DNA of 64,000 bases from Gordonia polyisoprenivorans NBRC 16320 = JCM 10675 (GCF_000241325.1 NZ_BAEI01000094.1:51326-115325), one strand, 5' to 3'; counted from the stretch's first letter, positions 25,312 through 35,277 are shown. The notes: a model not told the origin generated them from the sequence alone. Translations and numbers: made by a program.

Positions 25312-27147
25312 ATGTCCCAGAGCACCGACACCCGTACTCCGCAAGCCGCACCCGGAGTTGGCGCCACCACGATCCCGGCGGCATTCCAAGCCACCGTCGT
25401 CGACCGCGGCGACCGGCTCGCACTGCACGACTTCGGCACCGAGAAGTCGTTGTCGTGGAACGACTATGCGAGGATCGTGGCGGAGGTGGCCGGCGGGTTG
25501 GCCGATCTCGGCATCGGGCGGGGCGACACCGTGGCGATCATGCTGCCCAACTGTCCGGAGTTCCACATCATCGACATGGCGACCCTGCATCTGGGCGCGA
25601 CGCCGTTCTCGATCTACCTGACCTCGGCGCCCGAGCAGATCAGTTATCTGTTCGACAACGCCGAGAACACGGTGCTGGTGACCGAATCCCGCTTCCTCCC
25701 CGCGATCGGAGCGGCGGCCGCTCCGCGGCTGGCGCATGTGGTCGTCGTCGATTCCGTCGACGGCAACGATGCGGTGGGCGCGGCCCGGGTGAGCACCCTT
25801 GACGAGCTCCGCAGCCGCCGGCCGGACGGATTCGATTTCGAATCAACGTGGGGCGCAGTCCGGTCCGACGATGTCGCCACGCTCATCTACACCTCGGGGA
25901 CGACCGGCGACCCCAAGGGCGTGGAGCTCACGCACGCCAATCTCATGTTCGTCATGCATACTTGTAATCTGCGTTTCCCCTTCGCCGTCGAGGGTGCAGC
26001 GATCTCCTACCTGCCGACCGCACACGCAGCAGACCGGGTGTTCTCGCACTACCTGGCAACGGCCACCGGATGGCCGATCACCACGGTCGCGAACGCGTCG
26101 TCGGTGTTCGCCGCGGTCGCCGAGACCCATCCGTCGTGGTTTCTCGGTGTCCCGCGGATCTGGGAGAAGCTGCGCGCCTCGCTCCTCGCGAAATTCGATG
26201 CCCTGCCCGATGGTTCACGCGAGACCACCCTCGCCGCGGTGGACGCCGCCATCGAGAAAGTACGGATCGAGCAGCGGCAGGAGGAGGTGCCGGGTGATCT
26301 CGCCGACCGGGTTGCCGAGGCCGATGCCATGATCCTCGCACCGTTGCGGACCCAGCTGGGTTTCGATCGTGTCGCGCTCCTCATGACCGGTGCTGCGCCG
26401 ATTGCGCCCGCGGTGCACGAATTCTTTCTCGCACTCGGTCTTCCGCTCCAAGAGGGCTTCGGCATGTCGGAGACCGGCGCTCTGGGCTTCACCAACCTGC
26501 CCACCGACATCCGGATCGGGAAAGTCGGTATCGCGCAGCCGGGGACCGAGGCGAAACTCGCCGACGACGGCGAACTGTTGCTCCGCGGACCCCATGTCAT
26601 GAAGGGCTACCGCAAGACTCCCGAGAAGACCGCCGAGGCCATCGACTCGCACGGCTGGCTGCACACCGGCGACATCGCCGTCATCGATGACGACGGATGG
26701 GTGAGCATCGTCGACCGCAAGAAGGAACTCATCATCAACGCGGCGGGAAAGAACATGTCGCCGGCCAACATTGAGGGGACCCTGAAGAGTGCGTCCCCGC
26801 TGATCGGGCAGGCCTGTGTCATCGGTGACCGCCGCCCCTACAACGTGGCGCTTCTGGTGCTCGACCCCGATTCGGCGCGGACCTTCGCCACCCAGTGTGG
26901 CCGTGCCGATGCCGCATTGTCGGACCTGGTCGACGATCCGGAGCTCAAGCAGCTCATCGCCGAGGCCGTGGAGCAGGCGAACGCGCGACTCTCGCGTGTC
27001 GAACAGATCAAGGCCTACCGTCTTCTCGACGCCGAGTGGTTGCCCGATTCCGAGGAACTCACCCCGACGATGAAGCTCAAACGACGCGGTGTCGCAAGCA
27101 AGTACGAGGGACTGATCGAGGAAATCTACGAGCAGTCGGCTCGCTGA
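25312..27147 (+). CDS. Long-chain acyl-CoA synthetase (FadD15-like)
   Basis: A 611-residue AMP-forming ligase. The nucleotide loop YTSGTTGDPKG is canonical at about 197-207, the second motif is GFGMSETGALG, the hinge VDRKKELIINAAGKNMSP and the C-terminal catalytic Lys lies in LTPTMKLKRR. The long insert and length match bacterial long-chain (FadD15/Faa-like) synthetases. The ATG at 25312 has GAGG 10 bp upstream; reading further upstream runs through the monooxygenase in another frame. It lies 92 bp after the monooxygenase and should activate fatty acids for degradation or lipid synthesis. Confidence 0.9.
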   Translation: MSQSTDTRTPQAAPGVGATTIPAAFQATVVDRGDRLALHDFGTEKSLSWNDYARIVAEVAGGLADLGIGRGDTVAIMLPNCPEFHIIDMATLHLGATPFSIYLTSAPEQISYLFDNAENTVLVTESRFLPAIGAAAAPRLAHVVVVDSVDGNDAVGAARVSTLDELRSRRPDGFDFESTWGAVRSDDVATLIYTSGTTGDPKGVELTHANLMFVMHTCNLRFPFAVEGAAISYLPTAHAADRVFSHYLATATGWPITTVANASSVFAAVAETHPSWFLGVPRIWEKLRASLLAKFDALPDGSRETTLAAVDAAIEKVRIEQRQEEVPGDLADRVAEADAMILAPLRTQLGFDRVALLMTGAAPIAPAVHEFFLALGLPLQEGFGMSETGALGFTNLPTDIRIGKVGIAQPGTEAKLADDGELLLRGPHVMKGYRKTPEKTAEAIDSHGWLHTGDIAVIDDDGWVSIVDRKKELIINAAGKNMSPANIEGTLKSASPLIGQACVIGDRRPYNVALLVLDPDSARTFATQCGRADAALSDLVDDPELKQLIAEAVEQANARLSRVEQIKAYRLLDAEWLPDSEELTPTMKLKRRGVASKYEGLIEEIYEQSAR

Positions 27148-27200
27148 ACGCAGGACCCGCTCTGCCACAGACTCATTGACGGCCACTGTGACACGCGGGC

Positions 27201-27229
27201 TTGACAGAAAATAAACTAACGTCGATAGT
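27201..27229 (+). promoter_or_regulatory. Sigma-70-type promoter with near-palindromic operator
   Basis: TTGACA at 27201-27206 is followed by a 17-bp spacer and GATAGT at 27224-27229, a good housekeeping promoter for the Rieske gene 50 bp downstream. ACTAACGTCGATAGT at 27215-27229 is a near-palindrome over the -10 box, a likely repressor site. The 13 bases starting at the -35 recur upstream of another ligase gene at 35278-35290. Confidence 0.6.
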
Positions 27230-27278
27230 AAACGTGTGACCCCGCTCACCCACCCGCGGAGCAGACTAAGGACTACCG

Positions 27279-28499
27279 ATGACCACTGACACCACCACCA
27301 TGCCGCCGGACGTCTGGTCGGAGCGCATCCAGGAACGCCGGACGCGCGCGTTGCGCGGTCTCCTCGCCCATCTGGACGGTTCCCGGACGGATCAGTGGGC
27401 GCGCATCACGCACACCGAACCCGACGACTTCCGCGATCACCGACGAGCCGAACTCGAACGCGATCGAGTGTTCGGCGAGGTACCGTTCATCGTCGCCCAC
27501 TCGTCGGAGGTGGCCGAGCGCAACGATTTCGTCAGCGTGGATCTGCCCCGCAACAAGGTGGTGGTGATCAGACAGCGCGACGGCGGGGTCAAGGCCCTCG
27601 TCAATGCCTGCCGCCATCGCGGTGCACAATTGGTCACCGAACCGGCAGGCAAGTGCCGGCTGTTCTCGTGTCCGTACCACCGGTGGTCCTACGACCCCGA
27701 TGGCCGATTGCGGACGGTCACCCTCGACGACACCTTCGGCGACTTCGATCGCGGCGACTTCGGATTGGTGCCGATCCCGGTGGAGGAGCGCCACGGATTC
27801 ATCTGGGTCATCGACAACGCCGACCGCGAGATCGACGTGGCCGCGTGGCTCGGACCCGAGCTCGATGCGATCCTCGCCGAGTACCGCATCGACCAACTGG
27901 TGAGCATCGATCCACACACCTATGAGCGACCCGTCAACTGGAAGATCATGCAGGACGGCTTTCTCGACAACTACCACGTGAAGTACGCACACCCGAACAC
28001 CGCCGGAAAGATGCTGCACACCAACGCTGTCGTGCTGGAAGAGCTGGGCTCGTCGTTCTGGTTCCTCACCGCACGCAAGAGCATCGACCAGTTCATCGGG
28101 CACGACGTTGACTGGGATCGGTCGATGGAGGGACACACCATCGAGAGCTGCTTCCTCGCGCCGAACACGATGTTGCTCAAGCACGCAACACATTTCGAGT
28201 TGCTCACCTTTCGACCGGTCGGCGCCGATCCCCATCGGTCGATCATGCAGATGCGCATCATGGCGCCGTCGGTCGAGGCGAGCGGGCTCTCACCGGAACA
28301 CTGGACCAAGCGATGGGCCAAGAACTGGGGCTTGCTGATCGCGATCCTGCACGACGAGGACTTCCCGATCCTCGACGGCTCCCAGGAAGCGCTCACCAGC
28401 CAGGACATGGGCACGATGCTGTTGGGTCGCAATGAGATCGCCAGCCATCTCTTTCGGCGCGAGATCGATCGGCTCATCGCTCTGGAGCCGTCCCGATGA
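27279..28499 (+). CDS. Rieske non-haem iron oxygenase, alpha subunit
   Basis: A 406-residue ring-hydroxylating or demethylating oxygenase. Rieske cluster ligands are Cys111/His113 (CRHRG) and Cys131/His134 (CPYHRW). The mononuclear iron site is in DNYHVKYAHP, with His233 and His238 and the bridging Asp230. It belongs to the aromatic-ring hydroxylase alpha group, but no beta subunit, ferredoxin or reductase lies next to it, so partners must come from elsewhere, perhaps from 50.1-51.7 kb. It is followed by a GNAT-like gene (ATGA overlap) and a CoA ligase, an unusual set. Confidence 0.9.
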   Translation: MTTDTTTMPPDVWSERIQERRTRALRGLLAHLDGSRTDQWARITHTEPDDFRDHRRAELERDRVFGEVPFIVAHSSEVAERNDFVSVDLPRNKVVVIRQRDGGVKALVNACRHRGAQLVTEPAGKCRLFSCPYHRWSYDPDGRLRTVTLDDTFGDFDRGDFGLVPIPVEERHGFIWVIDNADREIDVAAWLGPELDAILAEYRIDQLVSIDPHTYERPVNWKIMQDGFLDNYHVKYAHPNTAGKMLHTNAVVLEELGSSFWFLTARKSIDQFIGHDVDWDRSMEGHTIESCFLAPNTMLLKHATHFELLTFRPVGADPHRSIMQMRIMAPSVEASGLSPEHWTKRWAKNWGLLIAILHDEDFPILDGSQEALTSQDMGTMLLGRNEIASHLFRREIDRLIALEPSR

Positions 28500-29374
28500 T
28501 CATGACGACGACGGAACCGACGACTCTGACGTCGTACCCCGGACCGCCGTCGGCGGCCGCGTCGGAGCTGATCGATACCGCCCGCACTGTCGATCTCGAG
28601 ATGGGGTTCGCCGACCGAATCCCCACGCACCCGAGGGCGACGTCCACGATCGAGATCCGCACCCGGCTGCACCGTTGGGGCGCACCGACCACCACCGAAC
28701 CCCGGCTCGCCGGCGTCATCCTGGTCACCCGAACCGAGGACGGCCCGTACGAGCTCGACGTGGTCATCGACCCGGATCACCGTGCGACCGGTGTGGCCAC
28801 ATCGGCGTTCGAGTGCATCGCAGCGCAGCGTCCACCAGGATTCCCTCCGGTCGGGCGGCCGATCCTGGCCAGGAGCGCAGGCGCCCATCCGGCCGCCGCG
28901 CGCCTGGCCCGACGATGTGGCGCAGCGGTCATCGGCGAGCGACACCACCTGGTTCTCCCCTCGCGCTCGGCGTTGTCGCACTCCCGCGCGTCAGACGTGG
29001 CGGGCTCGGATCGGCTCGTGCACAACGCTGTCGGTGCGGACGGCACGCTCGAGGTGTTCGACCACGGCCACCTCCTCGCCGCGGTGCGGACGGACCGGCA
29101 CGGTGACGTCGGCGTCATCGGCTCGGTGACGATGATCGGTCCGCCATCCGCGCAACGCTTGTCACCGGTTGTCGCCGCCGCAGCCGACGCCTTGTTCGCC
29201 TCGGGGGTCACCAGCGTGGAGACGACCCTGAATCCCGAAGAGCCCGACGCCCTGGCCGCATTCCGCAGCGCAGCGTTTCATCACGATCGCACCGACATCC
29301 TCTATTCGCCCGGCGTCCCATCGCCCAGCCTCTCATCACCCGGCTTCCCATCGCTCACCGAGGACTTCTCATGA
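28496..29374 (+). CDS. GNAT-fold acetyltransferase-like protein
   Basis: A 292-residue protein of uncertain function. About residues 85-105 read LDVVIDPDHRATGVATSAFE, which fits the acetyl-CoA-binding motif A of GNAT enzymes. The C-terminal half (SVTMIGPPSAQRLSPVVAAA and the following beta/alpha pattern) looks like a second, weaker GNAT unit, as in mycothiol synthase, though I cannot confirm homology. The end is a Pro/Ser-rich repeat (PGVPSPSLSSPGFPS). It overlaps both neighbours by 4 bp, so it is coupled to the Rieske oxygenase and the ligase. Confidence 0.65.
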   Translation: MIMTTTEPTTLTSYPGPPSAAASELIDTARTVDLEMGFADRIPTHPRATSTIEIRTRLHRWGAPTTTEPRLAGVILVTRTEDGPYELDVVIDPDHRATGVATSAFECIAAQRPPGFPPVGRPILARSAGAHPAAARLARRCGAAVIGERHHLVLPSRSALSHSRASDVAGSDRLVHNAVGADGTLEVFDHGHLLAAVRTDRHGDVGVIGSVTMIGPPSAQRLSPVVAAAADALFASGVTSVETTLNPEEPDALAAFRSAAFHHDRTDILYSPGVPSPSLSSPGFPSLTEDFS

Positions 29375-30877
29375 ACAACAGCATTCTCCGACCCCTGGCC
29401 GCGTGGACCGAGCGGCAGCCCGATCAGCCGTCGGTGACGTGCGGGGATCGCACGCTGACCTGGCGCGAGCTCGATATCGCCGCGAATTGTGCCGCGCACG
29501 AGCTGATCTCACTCGGCGTCACCCGCGGCCGACGCGTGGCCCTGCTGGGCCGCCCGTCGATCAGCTGGGTTGTCGCCGCGGTGGCCGCGCTCAAACTCGG
29601 CGCGGTCATCTGCCCCCTCAACGAGCGCAGTAGCGCAAGCGAACTCGCGCATTTCATCGACAAGGTGACCCCTCAGATCGTCGTCGCCGCGTCCTCATTA
29701 CGCCCGCTGCTCGACGCCACGACACCGTCGGCCGACATCGACGGCCTCGGATCGGCCCACATACCGGCACCACTACCGCATATCCCGGCCGACGGCTCGG
29801 CACCGGTCGCGATCATGTCGACGTCGGGTTCCACGGGCGAACCGTAAAGGCGTGGTCTACTCGCATGATTCGTTGATGAGCGCACTGTTCGAGTGGTGTC
29901 TGCAGGAGCCGGCGTTTCTGCGGGCGCGGGCGCTCAGTGTGAGTTCGATGGCATTCGGCGCCGGCCTGCTCAACGGTTTCCTCGGTCCGCTGATCCTCGG
30001 TGGGAGCTGTGTGTATCTCCCGGAATGGGATCCCGCTGTGGCCCTGGCACTGATCCGCGACGAGAAGATCACCCATCTCGGCGCCACCACGATCTTCTAC
30101 GAGCAGATGGCCGCGCACCCGGAGTTCGCCGCTGCCGATCTGTCGTCGCTGACTGTCGCCTTCACCGGGGGAAACCCGGTGACCTCGGCTCTCATCGAAG
30201 CGTGGTCGGCCAAGGGCATCGGACTTCGGCAGGTGTACGGGCTGACCGAGTCCCAATCGAACGCCACGGTACCCGGTGTTGCGATGGCCATGGCTCACCC
30301 CGAGTATGTCGGCATCGGTGGAATCCTGAACGAGGTCACCCTCATCGGTGCCGACGAACACCCCTGTGCGCCCGGCGAACCCGGGGAAGTACGGATCACC
30401 GGACCGGGCATCGCCGCGGGCTACTGGCTCGATGAGCCACTCACCGAGGCCACCTTCGGGGGCGGGTCGTTGCGAACCGGTGACATCGGTGTGCGGGACG
30501 AGTACGGGATTCGGATCATCGGGCGCACCAAGGACATCATCATCTCCGGTGGCATCAACATTTATGCCGCCGAGCTCGAGCGCATCATCGCGGAGATGCC
30601 ACAGGTGACCGAGGTCGCCGTGATCGGGGTCGCCGATGCAGAGTTCGGCGAGACGCCCGCGGCATTGGTCCGGGCAGCGGGGAGCATCACGCCCGAGGAC
30701 GTCGTGCGACACTGCCGCGACCGGCTGGCCGCGTACAAGGCGCCGCGCTATGTGGAGTTCGTCGACGACCCGCTGCCCCGCACGGCGGGAATGAAGATCC
30801 GGAAGGGGAGCCTGCGCGACCGCTATGCCGATCTCCCGCAACATGGGACGCGGATCGGGACCGCAGTGGCCACCTGA
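29371..30877 (+). pseudogene. AMP-dependent acyl-CoA ligase, split by a frameshift
   Basis: The first frame runs 29371-29847 (158 residues) and ends exactly inside the nucleotide-binding loop TSGSTGEP; the rest of the enzyme (PKGVVYSHD onward) continues in another frame from 29848 to 30877. One extra T at 29845 turns CCG-AAA-GGC into CCG-TAA. Both halves otherwise keep all family motifs, including YGLTESQSNA, LRTGDIG, GRTKDIIISGGINIY and the C-terminal Lys in PRTAGMKIRKG. The intact product would be about 500 residues, a medium-chain or aromatic acid ligase. Two separate proteins would be inactive, so this is recent decay or a sequence error. Confidence 0.85.
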
Positions 30878-30946
30878 CCGCGGTGGCGAGCCAGGTATCG
30901 TTGGCGAGTTGTTGCCGGGCACCGCTACCCGCAGGAGGAGGTGGAC

Positions 30947-31552
30947 ATGGGACGGCGACCGCTCATCGAGCGCTCCGTGGCGGTACAGACCGCGATCGAC
31001 ATCGTCGACTCCGACGGTCCCACCGGGCTGAGCCTCGAACGCATCGCCGTGCGGCTCAACGTCCGGGCGCCCTCGCTCTACAACCACTTTCGCGACAAGA
31101 ACGAGATCCTCGCCGAGGTTGCGCGAGCGATCGTGCTACAGACGCCACCACACGACCCCATCCGTGACGGCGACTGGCAGCAGTGGCTCATCGAGGGCGC
31201 GGTGATGTTCCGTAGCGCGCTGCTCGCCCACGCCCGGGCGGTCCCCCTCGTCGTCGAGCACTTTCCCGCCGGGCTGCTCGAAAAGCTGTACGCCACACAC
31301 TGTGCCGTACTCGACGAGCACGGTGTCCCGTCGGATCGTCAGATGTTCATCGTCGAATCCGTGCACCGCATGACGATCGGATCGGCGATGTGTGCGGCTA
31401 CCGGCCGGCCGGCGATGACCCCGGTCACCGACCCCTCCCTGTTCAGCACGGAGGTCGCGGCGTCGCTCGATGGCGACGACTGGAACGACGACGTGCTGTT
31501 CGTCGAGATGCTGCGGGTCTTCTTGCAGGGGATCGGCGCCGAGATCGCGTAG
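30947..31552 (+). CDS. TetR-family transcriptional regulator
   Basis: A 201-residue TetR repressor with the helix-turn-helix at about residues 20-55 (LSLERIAVRLNVRAPSLYNHF) and a C-terminal domain of the TetR_C type containing Pro-His ligand-pocket residues. The ATG at 30947 has a strong AGGAGG 8 bp upstream, favouring it over the GTG at 30941. It follows the Rieske-GNAT-ligase genes by about 70 bp and may control them through the near-palindrome at 27215. It converges on the MarR gene. Confidence 0.87.
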   Translation: MGRRPLIERSVAVQTAIDIVDSDGPTGLSLERIAVRLNVRAPSLYNHFRDKNEILAEVARAIVLQTPPHDPIRDGDWQQWLIEGAVMFRSALLAHARAVPLVVEHFPAGLLEKLYATHCAVLDEHGVPSDRQMFIVESVHRMTIGSAMCAATGRPAMTPVTDPSLFSTEVAASLDGDDWNDDVLFVEMLRVFLQGIGAEIA

Positions 31553-31617
31553 GAGAAGGCGACCCGCTCGGCGTCGTCGCCGCCCAGCAATGACGGCCGA
31601 CGATCCGTCCGGCCCCT

Positions 31618-32121
31618 TCACCGGTGATGCGTGTCGGCCCCGCGCACGGCTTTCTCCAACTCCCACAACGCAGGCACCGCGGCCACCAGTGCCGCGCGCT
31701 GATCCTCGGGTAGATGCGCGAGATGCCTACCGACCCGTTCACTACCCTCCCGACGGCGCCCGAGAACGTACTCGAGCCCCGCATCGGTCAGTTCGATCAC
31801 CGACACCCGGCCATCCGACGGGTCGCGTCGGCGCACGACGAATCCGGACTTCTCCAGCGAGGCAATCAGATTCGTCATCGCCGGCTGGCTGACACCCTGA
31901 ATGGTCGCCAGCGCGGTGATCCGCTGCGGCCCCTCGCTGCGCAAGGTCGACAACGTTGATACCGCGGTCACGCTGATCTCCCGCGGTTGCTGTCTCACGA
32001 GCACCGACAACAGCGCGTACAGGGCCTCGCCGACGTCGGAGACATCCCCGAGTCCTTCACGGGCGTCAACAGGTGCACCGCCCTCATTCTCGAGAGTCAC
32101 CGGCGTCGCGGAATCGGCCAT
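31618..32121 (-). CDS. MarR-family transcriptional regulator
   Basis: A 167-residue winged-helix regulator. The recognition region reads ITALATIQGVSQPAMTNLIASLEKSGFV at about 68-95, followed by the wing RRRDPSDGRVSVIELTDAG with the conserved Asp-Arg pair. It is divergent from an MFS transporter gene over a 56-bp space that holds an ATAGC-N6-GCTAT repeat, the classic arrangement of a MarR repressor controlling an efflux pump and itself. The inducing ligand is unknown. Confidence 0.88.
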   Translation of the reverse strand: MADSATPVTLENEGGAPVDAREGLGDVSDVGEALYALLSVLVRQQPREISVTAVSTLSTLRSEGPQRITALATIQGVSQPAMTNLIASLEKSGFVVRRRDPSDGRVSVIELTDAGLEYVLGRRREGSERVGRHLAHLPEDQRAALVAAVPALWELEKAVRGADTHHR

Positions 32122-32134
32122 CCGCCCAGTGTAG

Positions 32135-32150
32135 ATAGCGACAGAGCTAT
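32135..32150. promoter_or_regulatory. MarR operator candidate
   Basis: ATAGC-GACAGA-GCTAT is a perfect 5-bp-arm inverted repeat 14 bp from the MarR start codon. A second repeat, CATAAC (32153-32158) with GTTATG (32175-32180), reaches the MFS start codon, so binding at either would block both genes. Confidence 0.5.
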
Positions 32151-32177
32151 TGCATAACTCATTTATATAGCGTAGTT

Positions 32178-33494
32178 ATGGAATTTATGTCAGCCAGCTC
32201 CACCACCAGCGCTTTCCGACAACCCCGGGCGGTGTGGGCGGTGGCGTTCGCCTGCGTGGTGTCGTTCATGGGTATCGGGCTCGTGGACCCGATCCTGCCG
32301 GCGCTCTCCTCACAGCTGAATGCCACACCCTCACAGGTCACCTTGCTGTTCACCAGCTACCTCGTGGTCACCGCCGTCGCCATGCTCATCACCGGGTGGG
32401 TATCGAGCGTCATCGGCGCCAAACGCACCCTGATCGTCGGCCTGGTACTGATCGTCGCGTTCGCTGCAGCGGCCGGGGCGAGCAATTCCATCTCCCAGAT
32501 CGTCGGTTTCCGCGCCGGATGGGGACTGGGCAACGCCCTGTTCATCGCCACGTCCCTCGCGGTCATCGTCGGGTCCTCGGCCGGCGGCTTCGCCGGGGCC
32601 ATCGTCCTCTACGAGACAGCGCTGGGAGTCGGCATCGCCGCCGGTCCACTGGTCGGCGGGCTCCTCGGCACCATCAGTTGGCGTGGGCCGTTCTTCGGCG
32701 TCGCCGTGCTGATGCTCATCGCACTCGTCGCCACCATCGTCTTGGTCGAACCCACCCCGAGGCCGGAGAAGACGTCGTCGATCATCGAACCGATTGCGGC
32801 GCTGCGCCATCGGAGCCTGGCCACCACCAGCGTCACCGGACTGCTCTACAACTGGGCCTTCTTCACCATCCTCGGCTACGCACCGTTCCTGATGCATCTG
32901 TCGGCCATCAAACTCGGGTTCGTGTTCTTCGGCTGGGGCATCTTGGTCGCATTGTTCGCCGTCTTCGGTGCACCAATGCTCAAGTCCCGCTACGGAACGC
33001 CCAAGACCCTCTACGGAGCGCTGCTGACAATGGCGGTGATCTCCCTGGTCATCGGCATCTGGTCGGACCACCGATGGGTGGTCATCGGCGCCGTCATCGC
33101 CTCGGGAATCGTCGTCGGACTCAACAACACCCTGGTCACCACCGCGGTCATGAGTATCGCCCCGGTCCCCCGCCCGGTCGCCTCGGCCACCTACGGCTTC
33201 GTCCGTTTCATCGGCGGCGGCCTGGCCCCCTTTGCCGCGGGCAAACTCGTCGAGCATTACAACGCGCACGTGCCCTTCGTCCTGGGTGCCGTCACCGCTG
33301 CCGTCGCCGCCATCGTCCTGGGCACCGTGCACAAAGCGCTTGTCGCCGCCGATCACGAGGAGGAACTGCCCGTTTCTCACGAACGCCAGGACGCCGAAGA
33401 CGCCGCCCGGCAGGTCCCGGCCGTCGAGGAGGAATCCATCCTCGCCGAAAGTGCGCTACTCGCCGATCGGCGGTTCGATCACAAGCCTCGGTGA
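32178..33494 (+). CDS. MFS drug/metabolite efflux transporter
   Basis: A 438-residue major facilitator with 12 predicted membrane helices. It carries the loop 2-3 motif GWVSSVIGAKRTLIVG (a variant of GxxxDRxGRR) and the helix-5 antiporter-like segment ETALGVGIAAGPLVGGLLG. The C-terminal 45 residues are charged and cytoplasmic. The ATG at 32178 (or 32187) is set by the divergent MarR arrangement. It probably exports a toxic hydrophobic compound; substrate unknown. It converges with the ligase gene, 9 bp apart, without a visible terminator. Confidence 0.88.
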   Translation: MEFMSASSTTSAFRQPRAVWAVAFACVVSFMGIGLVDPILPALSSQLNATPSQVTLLFTSYLVVTAVAMLITGWVSSVIGAKRTLIVGLVLIVAFAAAAGASNSISQIVGFRAGWGLGNALFIATSLAVIVGSSAGGFAGAIVLYETALGVGIAAGPLVGGLLGTISWRGPFFGVAVLMLIALVATIVLVEPTPRPEKTSSIIEPIAALRHRSLATTSVTGLLYNWAFFTILGYAPFLMHLSAIKLGFVFFGWGILVALFAVFGAPMLKSRYGTPKTLYGALLTMAVISLVIGIWSDHRWVVIGAVIASGIVVGLNNTLVTTAVMSIAPVPRPVASATYGFVRFIGGGLAPFAAGKLVEHYNAHVPFVLGAVTAAVAAIVLGTVHKALVAADHEEELPVSHERQDAEDAARQVPAVEEESILAESALLADRRFDHKPR

Positions 33495-33503
33495 GCTACG
33501 AAC

Positions 33504-35147
33504 TCAGCCGTTCATCGTCGCCGGTTTGCCGCCGGTGACCTTGTCCGGAGTCATGTCCCCGTGCGCGATGGCGTCGCGCACCTTGAACTTCTGGATCTTG
33601 CCGGACGGCGTCATGGGGAACTCGTCGGCGAAGAACCACATCGTCGGGACCTTGTGAGCCGAAATACGCTCTCGACACCAGTTTTTCAGATCGTCGGGAT
33701 CTGGGCACCGGCTCGGGTCGGCGGCTCGCAACACTGCGGCGACCTGTTCACCCCAATAGTCATCGGGTACGCCGACAACGATGGCATCGCCGATGTCGGG
33801 ATGTCCGAAGAGGAGCTCCTCGATCTCCCTCGGATAGATGTTGACCCCGCCGCGGATGATCATCTCCTTGAGACGACCGGTGATCTTGAGGAATCCGCGA
33901 TCGTCCATCGTCGCCAGGTCACCCATGTGTAGCCAGCCATCGGCGTCGATGGTGACCGCGGTGGCCTCCGGCATGTTGTAGTAGGCCAGCATGTTCTGGT
34001 ATCCGCGGCAACAGATCTCACCCTGTTCGCCGATGGGCACCACAGTGCCCGTGATCGGATCGACGAGTCGTACCTCGAGTTCGGGGAGCGGTTGCCCGAC
34101 CGTCGTCGCCTGATCGGTGGGACTGTCGGCGATCCTGGTTTGACTGATGACGCCGTGCATCTCGGTCTGTCCGAACAGGATCGAGAAGTCGCAGTTCCAC
34201 TCGCTGGTCACCCGTCGCACGAGAGCCTCGGGTACTGCGGCCGCTCCGGACAGCACGGTCTGCATGCTCGAGAGGTCACGAGTCCTGCCGTCCGGGTGAT
34301 CGAGTAACGCGAGCAGCATCGTCGGGACGAACAATCCGTGTGTGCCACGGTAGGTTTCGTAGGCTTCGAGAGCCGTCGCCGGGTCGAAACCGGGAAGTAC
34401 GACGTAGGTGCCGTGGGCCGACAGAGTACCGAGTTCGGTGACCGCTCCGCCCCCGATGTGATACATCGGCATCGCGTTGATACACACGCCCCCGTCACTC
34501 ATTCCCGCACGTTCGAACACGAACGTCGCCTCGTTCACGATGCCCTTGTGGTGCAGCAGCGCCCCTTTCGGAAAACCTGTTGTGCCCGAGGTGTACTGGA
34601 TCTGCACCGGATCCGTCGGTGCCACAGCCGGCAACTCGACCGAGGAGTCGGACCCGGCCGCGAACTGCTGCCACTGATGATCGGGAACGACGAGCCGGAC
34701 AGAATCGACGGAGGTGGTCACTGCGGCAACGATCGCCCCGAGATCGGCGCCCCGGTACTCACGCTGGTAGAAGATCGCCGACGCCTGCGATTGCCGCAGG
34801 ACGTACTCGAGTTCGTCGACACGGTAGGCGGGATTCGCAGCGACCACGATCATTCCCGACATGGCGATCGCCTGTTGGAGGATCACCCAGTCGGCGCTGT
34901 TCGGGGCGAAGACCGCGATGCGGTCGCCGGGTGAGAATTCCGCCAGGAGCGCGCGCGCATACCGCTCGACGTCGTCGAGGAGTTCGGCATAGGTCCATTC
35001 ACGCCGTGCCCCCACATCGGCGACCGCGTCGACGAGAGCGACCCGGTCGGGGTTCACGTCGGCGCCTTCGCGCAGCAGGTCGGGCAGGGTGATGTCGCGA
35101 ACACCGGTGCTGGCGACGGCGGGCCAGTAGGAGGTGGTGAGGGTCAT
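33504..35147 (-). CDS. AMP-dependent acyl-CoA ligase (FadD35-like)
   Basis: A 547-residue ligase with all core motifs: YTSGTTGFPKGALLHH at about 191-206, FGQTEMHGV, LHMGDLATMDDRGFLKITGR and GGVNIYPREIEE, with the C-terminal catalytic Lys in TPSGKIQKFKVRD. The family includes medium-chain and aryl-CoA ligases. Its upstream 226-bp region carries TTGACAGAAAATA on the minus strand, the same 13 bases as in the promoter of the Rieske operon. With the hotdog protein and SDR behind it, it may form a transcription unit that activates an acid substrate. Confidence 0.9.
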   Translation of the reverse strand: MTLTTSYWPAVASTGVRDITLPDLLREGADVNPDRVALVDAVADVGARREWTYAELLDDVERYARALLAEFSPGDRIAVFAPNSADWVILQQAIAMSGMIVVAANPAYRVDELEYVLRQSQASAIFYQREYRGADLGAIVAAVTTSVDSVRLVVPDHQWQQFAAGSDSSVELPAVAPTDPVQIQYTSGTTGFPKGALLHHKGIVNEATFVFERAGMSDGGVCINAMPMYHIGGGAVTELGTLSAHGTYVVLPGFDPATALEAYETYRGTHGLFVPTMLLALLDHPDGRTRDLSSMQTVLSGAAAVPEALVRRVTSEWNCDFSILFGQTEMHGVISQTRIADSPTDQATTVGQPLPELEVRLVDPITGTVVPIGEQGEICCRGYQNMLAYYNMPEATAVTIDADGWLHMGDLATMDDRGFLKITGRLKEMIIRGGVNIYPREIEELLFGHPDIGDAIVVGVPDDYWGEQVAAVLRAADPSRCPDPDDLKNWCRERISAHKVPTMWFFADEFPMTPSGKIQKFKVRDAIAHGDMTPDKVTGGKPATMNG

Positions 35148-35277
35148 GGATCGATCTCCATTCGCAATCGGGGCTGACGACGGGCTGTCCGCGTCGAGAG
35201 AGGTCTCGATGTATGGTCCACGTCACAGAATAAACGGTCTAACCATTACTCGGCAATACCCCGTGTCTACCGAAAAG

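Noticed and set aside
29371..30877. Programmed frameshifting of the split ligase
   Set aside because: No slippery heptamer or downstream structure is evident, and the break lies in an essential loop; a mutation or error is simpler.
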